DNA from: Firmicutes bacterium UBA2296
Lineage (GTDB): Bacteria; Bacillota; UBA994
Assembly: GCA_002345475.1 (NCBI GenBank)
Contig: DDWC01000248.1
Location: forward strand, 2,522 to 10,183
DNA length: 7,662 nucleotides
Reading direction: 5' to 3'
The notes under the pieces were generated by a model. The model saw nothing but the letters and a program-made list of their open reading frames with translations. It was not told the origin of the DNA and made no database searches. The stretch's first letter is position 1. Each line of letters starts with the position of its first letter. Positions 5,139-7,662 of this stretch are shown here, in pieces. Position numbers and translations under genes: made by a program.

Positions 5139-7220
5139 CTATTCTTCGTCCTTCTTAGCCGCAGCGGCAATAATCGTTTCTGCCACATTGGCCGGGACCT
5201 CTTCGTAGTGCGCCGGGGTTGTGGTAAAGGAAGCCCTGCCCTGCGTCATTGAACGTAAATCGGTCGCGTATTTGAACATCTCCGCCTGTGGTGCCTGAGC
5301 GCGGACCATTTGGAAGCTGCCGTGCGGCTCCATCCCCATGATGCGTCCCCGCTTTTTGTTCAGATCACCGATGATGTCGCCCATATACTCTTCAGGCACG
5401 ATGACTTCCACGTTTACGATAGGCTCCAGCAGGATGGGTCGGCAGGCCATGAAGCCCTTCTTGAAGGCCAGCGAAGCGGCGATCTTGAAGGCCATTTCGG
5501 ACGAGTCCACGTTGTGATACGAACCGTCCACCAGAGTTACCTTCACATCGACGACCTTGCAACCGGCAATTACACCGTCCTCCATGGTCTCCCGTATTCC
5601 CTTTTCCACAGCAGGTATGTACTGCCTGGGCACAGACCCTCCGAAGATTTTGTCCACAAACTCAAAACCGACTCCGGGTTCCGATGGCTCCATCTCAATC
5701 CAGACGTGACCAAACTGTCCCTTACCACCGGACTGCTTCTTGTGTTTGCCTTCAATCCTCGTGCTGCCACGAATAGTTTCCCGGTAGGCAACCTTTGGTG
5801 TCGAGAGGTTGACCTCAACTCCGAACTTCTTGGCAATGCGCCCCACAATGACATCCAAGTGCATATCGCCCATACCCGATATTACGGTCTGCTTCATCTC
5901 AGGATCACGTGTCACCACAAACGTGGGATCTTCTTCCTGCAGGCGGGAGAAGGATGTGCCTATTTTTTCTTCATCGCCTTTGGACTTTGGCTCAACCGCC
6001 AGCGACATCACAGGGTCGGGGAAGACGATGCCAGGAAGAACAACCGCGTTGTCCTTCTCACAAAGAGTGTCGCCCGTTCCCGTAGACTGCAGCTTGGCCA
6101 CAGCGCCGATGTCGCCGGCCACCAGTTCACTGGCTGGCTCCTGATTCTTGCCTCGCACAGTAAAGAGCTGACCAACACGCTCTGGGGTCTCCTTGGTAGC
6201 ATTGTATATCTGGCTGTCTGACTTGAACACACCGGAGAATACTCTGAACAGTGATAACTTGCCAACGTAAGGATCTGCCATGGTCTTAAATACCTGTGCG
6301 GAGAAGGGCGCCGATGGGGAGGCCGGTAGCTCGACGGGCTCACCAGTCTTAAGACTCTTGCCCACGGGGTTAGGCCTGTCTGTGGGGGCCGGGAAGAAAC
6401 GTATTGCTCCGTGCAACAGCGATCTGACGCCGATATTTCTCAGCGACGACAGACAGAACACCGGGCAGAGCTTGCCAGTAAGAGTACCCAGGCGAGCACC
6501 GCGATCGATCTCTTCGTCTGAAATAGTCTCTCCCTCGAGATACTTCATGAGTAGCTCGTCATCCGTTTCTACAATCGACTCGATTAGGGCCCCCCGGTAT
6601 TGCTCCATCTTCTCAACCAAATCTTCCGGAACCTCGCGCTCTTCGACCTTCTTGCCGCCGTCCACCGAGTAGAACGCCGTCTTTGTCAAAAGGTCAACCA
6701 CGCCGGCAAAGTTGTTTTCAGCTCCAATCGGAATTTGGAAAGGGGCCACGTTGCTGCCAAAGGTATTGCGAAGCTGCTCCAGTACACGTTCGAAGTTGGC
6801 GTTTTCGCGATCCATTTTGTTGATCACGAAACCCTTGGGCAGGTTATTCTCCTCGGCGTATCCCCAGACTTTCTCTGTACCGACTTCCACGCCGGAAACG
6901 GCACAGGCAAAGATCAGGGCCATGTCGGCGACCCGCATGGCACCCTTAACTTCACCGACAAAATCGAAGTACCCTGGCGTGTCGATGAAATTGAGTTTCC
7001 TGTCTTTCCATTCACAGGGACCCAGAGAAGTAGCAATAGAGATTGACCGCTTTATCTCTTCGGGATCATGATCGGATGTTGTGTTGCCTTCGTCAACTCT
7101 GCCCATGCGGTCGATGGCACCACTGCTGTAGAGGGCAGCTTCCAGAAAAGAAGTCTTGCCTGATCCGCCGTGGCCAACAAGGCAGATATTGCGAATGTCT
7201 TCTGTGGCATACTGTTTCAA
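5139..7220 (-). CDS. Elongation factor G paralog (EF-G-like translational GTPase, FusA2/EF-G-2 type)
   Basis: Ribosome-associated translational GTPase, 693 residues, full EF-G length with all five domains. Seen: G1 GHGGSGKT (16-23), G3 DTPGYFDF (80-87), G4 NKMD (134-137), G5 near SSL (258-260), domain II (about 300-390), domain III (about 400-475), domain IV (about 476-595, with DGSYHNVDSSEMAFK at 565-579) and domain V to the end (VNVEVIVPEEYMGDIIGDL at 602-620). The G3 motif has Tyr where canonical EF-G has the catalytic His (DTPGH), and switch I reads IKRSISIATSL instead of the usual RGITI. Both traits mark the second EF-G lineage, known as EF-G-2 in Thermus and common in Firmicutes, rather than the main fusA of the str operon. 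TTG at 7220 is chosen because AAGGAGG (7229-7235) is 8 bases upstream and the product begins MKQYATEDIRN like its relatives. It follows an rRNA operon and terminator; its precise cellular role is not established by sequence. Confidence 0.92.
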   Translation of the reverse strand: MKQYATEDIRNICLVGHGGSGKTSFLEAALYSSGAIDRMGRVDEGNTTSDHDPEEIKRSISIATSLGPCEWKDRKLNFIDTPGYFDFVGEVKGAMRVADMALIFACAVSGVEVGTEKVWGYAEENNLPKGFVINKMDRENANFERVLEQLRNTFGSNVAPFQIPIGAENNFAGVVDLLTKTAFYSVDGGKKVEEREVPEDLVEKMEQYRGALIESIVETDDELLMKYLEGETISDEEIDRGARLGTLTGKLCPVFCLSSLRNIGVRSLLHGAIRFFPAPTDRPNPVGKSLKTGEPVELPASPSAPFSAQVFKTMADPYVGKLSLFRVFSGVFKSDSQIYNATKETPERVGQLFTVRGKNQEPASELVAGDIGAVAKLQSTGTGDTLCEKDNAVVLPGIVFPDPVMSLAVEPKSKGDEEKIGTSFSRLQEEDPTFVVTRDPEMKQTVISGMGDMHLDVIVGRIAKKFGVEVNLSTPKVAYRETIRGSTRIEGKHKKQSGGKGQFGHVWIEMEPSEPGVGFEFVDKIFGGSVPRQYIPAVEKGIRETMEDGVIAGCKVVDVKVTLVDGSYHNVDSSEMAFKIAASLAFKKGFMACRPILLEPIVNVEVIVPEEYMGDIIGDLNKKRGRIMGMEPHGSFQMVRAQAPQAEMFKYATDLRSMTQGRASFTTTPAHYEEVPANVAETIIAAAAKKDEE

Positions 7221-7228
7221 GATATTTT

Positions 7229-7235
7229 CCTCCTT
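7229..7235 (-). promoter_or_regulatory. Ribosome binding site deciding the TTG start of the EF-G paralog
   Basis: The minus strand reads AAGGAGG, a near-perfect anti-16S match, with GGAGG ending 8 bases before TTG (7220-7218). Upstream in-frame ATG-initiated extension (to 7277) would span this site and adds residues foreign to the family. Confidence 0.85.
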
Positions 7236-7269
7236 CAAACGCACTAGAAATAGCCTGATTTTGCGACGA

Positions 7270-7297
7270 ATTAACACATTCGCGTATCATTGAGCAA
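7270..7297 (-). promoter_or_regulatory. Possible extended -10 promoter for the EF-G paralog
   Basis: The minus strand has TTGCTC (7292-7297), a 16-base spacer, and GTTAAT (7270-7275) preceded by TGT, which fits an extended -10 (TGn). Both hexamers are weak (3/6 and 4/6). It is the best candidate I found between the rRNA terminator and the gene. Confidence 0.3.
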
Positions 7298-7344
7298 TAT
7301 CCTGCATAGACGCAGACAATTTTGCTGGGCGAGCCGAGGTATGC

Positions 7345-7490
7345 GCTTGGCGCGTGGCTCTTAGCGCTTGGGAGAAGGGGATATGGACGCATGGGGAACT
7401 CCTCGTTGGCGGCTCTTCGCTCTTGTAGGCGAGAAACTCGTAAGCAAGCCTTGTGTCCTTCATGTGCCATCTACGCGCTAAGCGCCAAGC
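7345..7490. repeat. Nested inverted repeat, possible small interspersed (MITE- or REP-like) element
   Basis: On the plus strand GCTTGGCGC (7345-7353) and CTTAGCGC (7360-7367) are matched in nested order by GCGCTAAG (7475-7482) and GCGCCAAGC (7482-7490), enclosing about 107 bases. Inside and beside it the word GGCTYTTMGC occurs three times (7356-7365, 7411-7420, 7494-7503), and a small hairpin CGAG-AAA-CTCG sits at 7430-7440. No convincing coding sequence, transposase or target duplication is visible. It occupies most of the 334-base gene-free stretch between tRNA-Asn and the EF-G paralog. Confidence 0.5.
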
Positions 7491-7512
7491 ACCGGCTTTT
7501 CGCTAAATATGC

Positions 7513-7547
7513 AAAAACCCCCTCCAGCGATAGCTTTCGGGGGTTTT
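7513..7547 (-). terminator. Intrinsic terminator of the rRNA-tRNA operon
   Basis: On the minus strand AAAACCCCC (7539-7547) pairs with GGGGGTTTT (7514-7522), followed by a fifth T; the loop contains a short inner AGC-TATC-GCT stem. It begins 8 bases after the tRNA-Asn CCA end. The A-rich 5' arm makes it able to work on both strands. Confidence 0.88.
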
Positions 7548-7554
7548 CTAATCA

Positions 7555-7629
7555 TGGCGCCTTAGGCAGGGCTCGAACCTACAACCTACCGGTTAACAGC
7601 CGGTTGCTCTACCATTGAGCTACTAAGGC
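7555..7629 (-). tRNA. tRNA-Asn, anticodon GTT
   Basis: It folds into a full cloverleaf on the minus strand. The acceptor stem is GCCTTAG with CTAAGGC, the D-arm is GCTCAATGGTAGAGC, and the anticodon stem ACCGG/CCGGT carries the loop CTGTTAA (7593-7599) with anticodon GTT at 7595-7597. The T-arm is GTAGG-TTCGAGC-CCTGC. The discriminator is G and the CCA end is encoded (7555-7557). It lies about 10 bases behind the 5S rRNA and before a terminator, so it is the last gene of the rRNA operon. Confidence 0.97.
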
Positions 7630-7638
7630 ATAAAATAA

Positions 7639-7662
7639 TCCGGCAACGACCTACTCTCCCGG
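7639..7662 (-). rRNA. rrf: 5S rRNA, 3' end only (rest outside the window)
   Basis: The minus strand reads CCGGGAGAGTAGGTCGTTGC, then CGGA, which matches the conserved 3' region of bacterial 5S rRNA (GGGAGAGTAGGNCGNNGCC). Only about 24 bases are present; the exact 3' end is uncertain by a few bases. Its position directly before tRNA-Asn is typical of a 16S-23S-5S-tRNA operon. Confidence 0.85.

Noticed and set aside
5310..6221. A 303-codon plus-strand open frame
   Set aside because: Antisense shadow of the EF-G paralog; the minus strand encodes conserved domains III-V there.
7093..7470. A minus-strand open frame of 125 codons upstream of and overlapping the EF-G paralog
   Set aside because: It overlaps the conserved G1 region of the EF-G paralog in another frame and reads through the repeat element; product is unlike any family I know.
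7322..7618. A plus-strand open frame of 98 codons across the intergenic repeat
   Set aside because: It runs through the inverted repeat, the terminator and the tRNA, and has a low-complexity composition; no ribosome binding site was noted.
1..7662. CRISPR array, phage, transposase or toxin-antitoxin genes
   Set aside because: No regularly spaced direct repeats, no integrase or transposase motifs and no short paired ORFs were seen; the window is core housekeeping DNA apart from the one small repeat.

Overview
All recognisable genes lie on the minus strand, so the window is best read from right (5') to left (3'). The content points to a low-to-mid GC Firmicute, most likely of the Clostridia/Peptococcaceae type. 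The evidence is a complete class III heat-shock gene order (ctsR-mcsA-mcsB-clpC), strong GGAGG-type ribosome binding sites, a CCA-encoding tRNA directly behind a 5S rRNA, and frequent GTG/TTG starts. The exact genus cannot be named from this sequence.

Layout from right to left. At 7639-7662 is the 3' tip of a 5S rRNA, followed by tRNA-Asn(GTT) at 7555-7629 and a GC-rich intrinsic terminator at 7513-7547; together these are the tail of an rRNA operon. A roughly 290-base non-coding stretch follows, containing a nested inverted repeat (7345-7490) and short repeated words that look like an interspersed element. Next is a paralog of elongation factor G (5139-7220, TTG start), then a perfect 15-bp hairpin, then an RlmI-type 23S rRNA cytosine-C5 methyltransferase (3895-5073, GTG start). 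A 191-base regulatory region (3704-3894) holds two CtsR-type operators, each next to a candidate promoter, with a hairpin between them.

The left half is the tightly packed operon ctsR (3233-3703, TTG start), mcsA (2721-3233), mcsB (1641-2717, GTG start) and clpC (1644 to beyond base 1, truncated just before the second Walker A). By family knowledge, CtsR represses this operon. McsA activates the arginine kinase McsB, which inactivates CtsR and marks proteins with phosphoarginine. ClpC, with ClpP, unfolds and degrades the marked proteins. Genes overlap or lie within 3 bases of each other, indicating translational coupling.

I see no clearly undescribed system. The points most worth a second look are the divergent, complementary degeneration of the two repeats in the ClpC N-domain, the paired CtsR operators with a hairpin between them, the intergenic inverted-repeat element, and the EF-G paralog with Tyr replacing the catalytic His.
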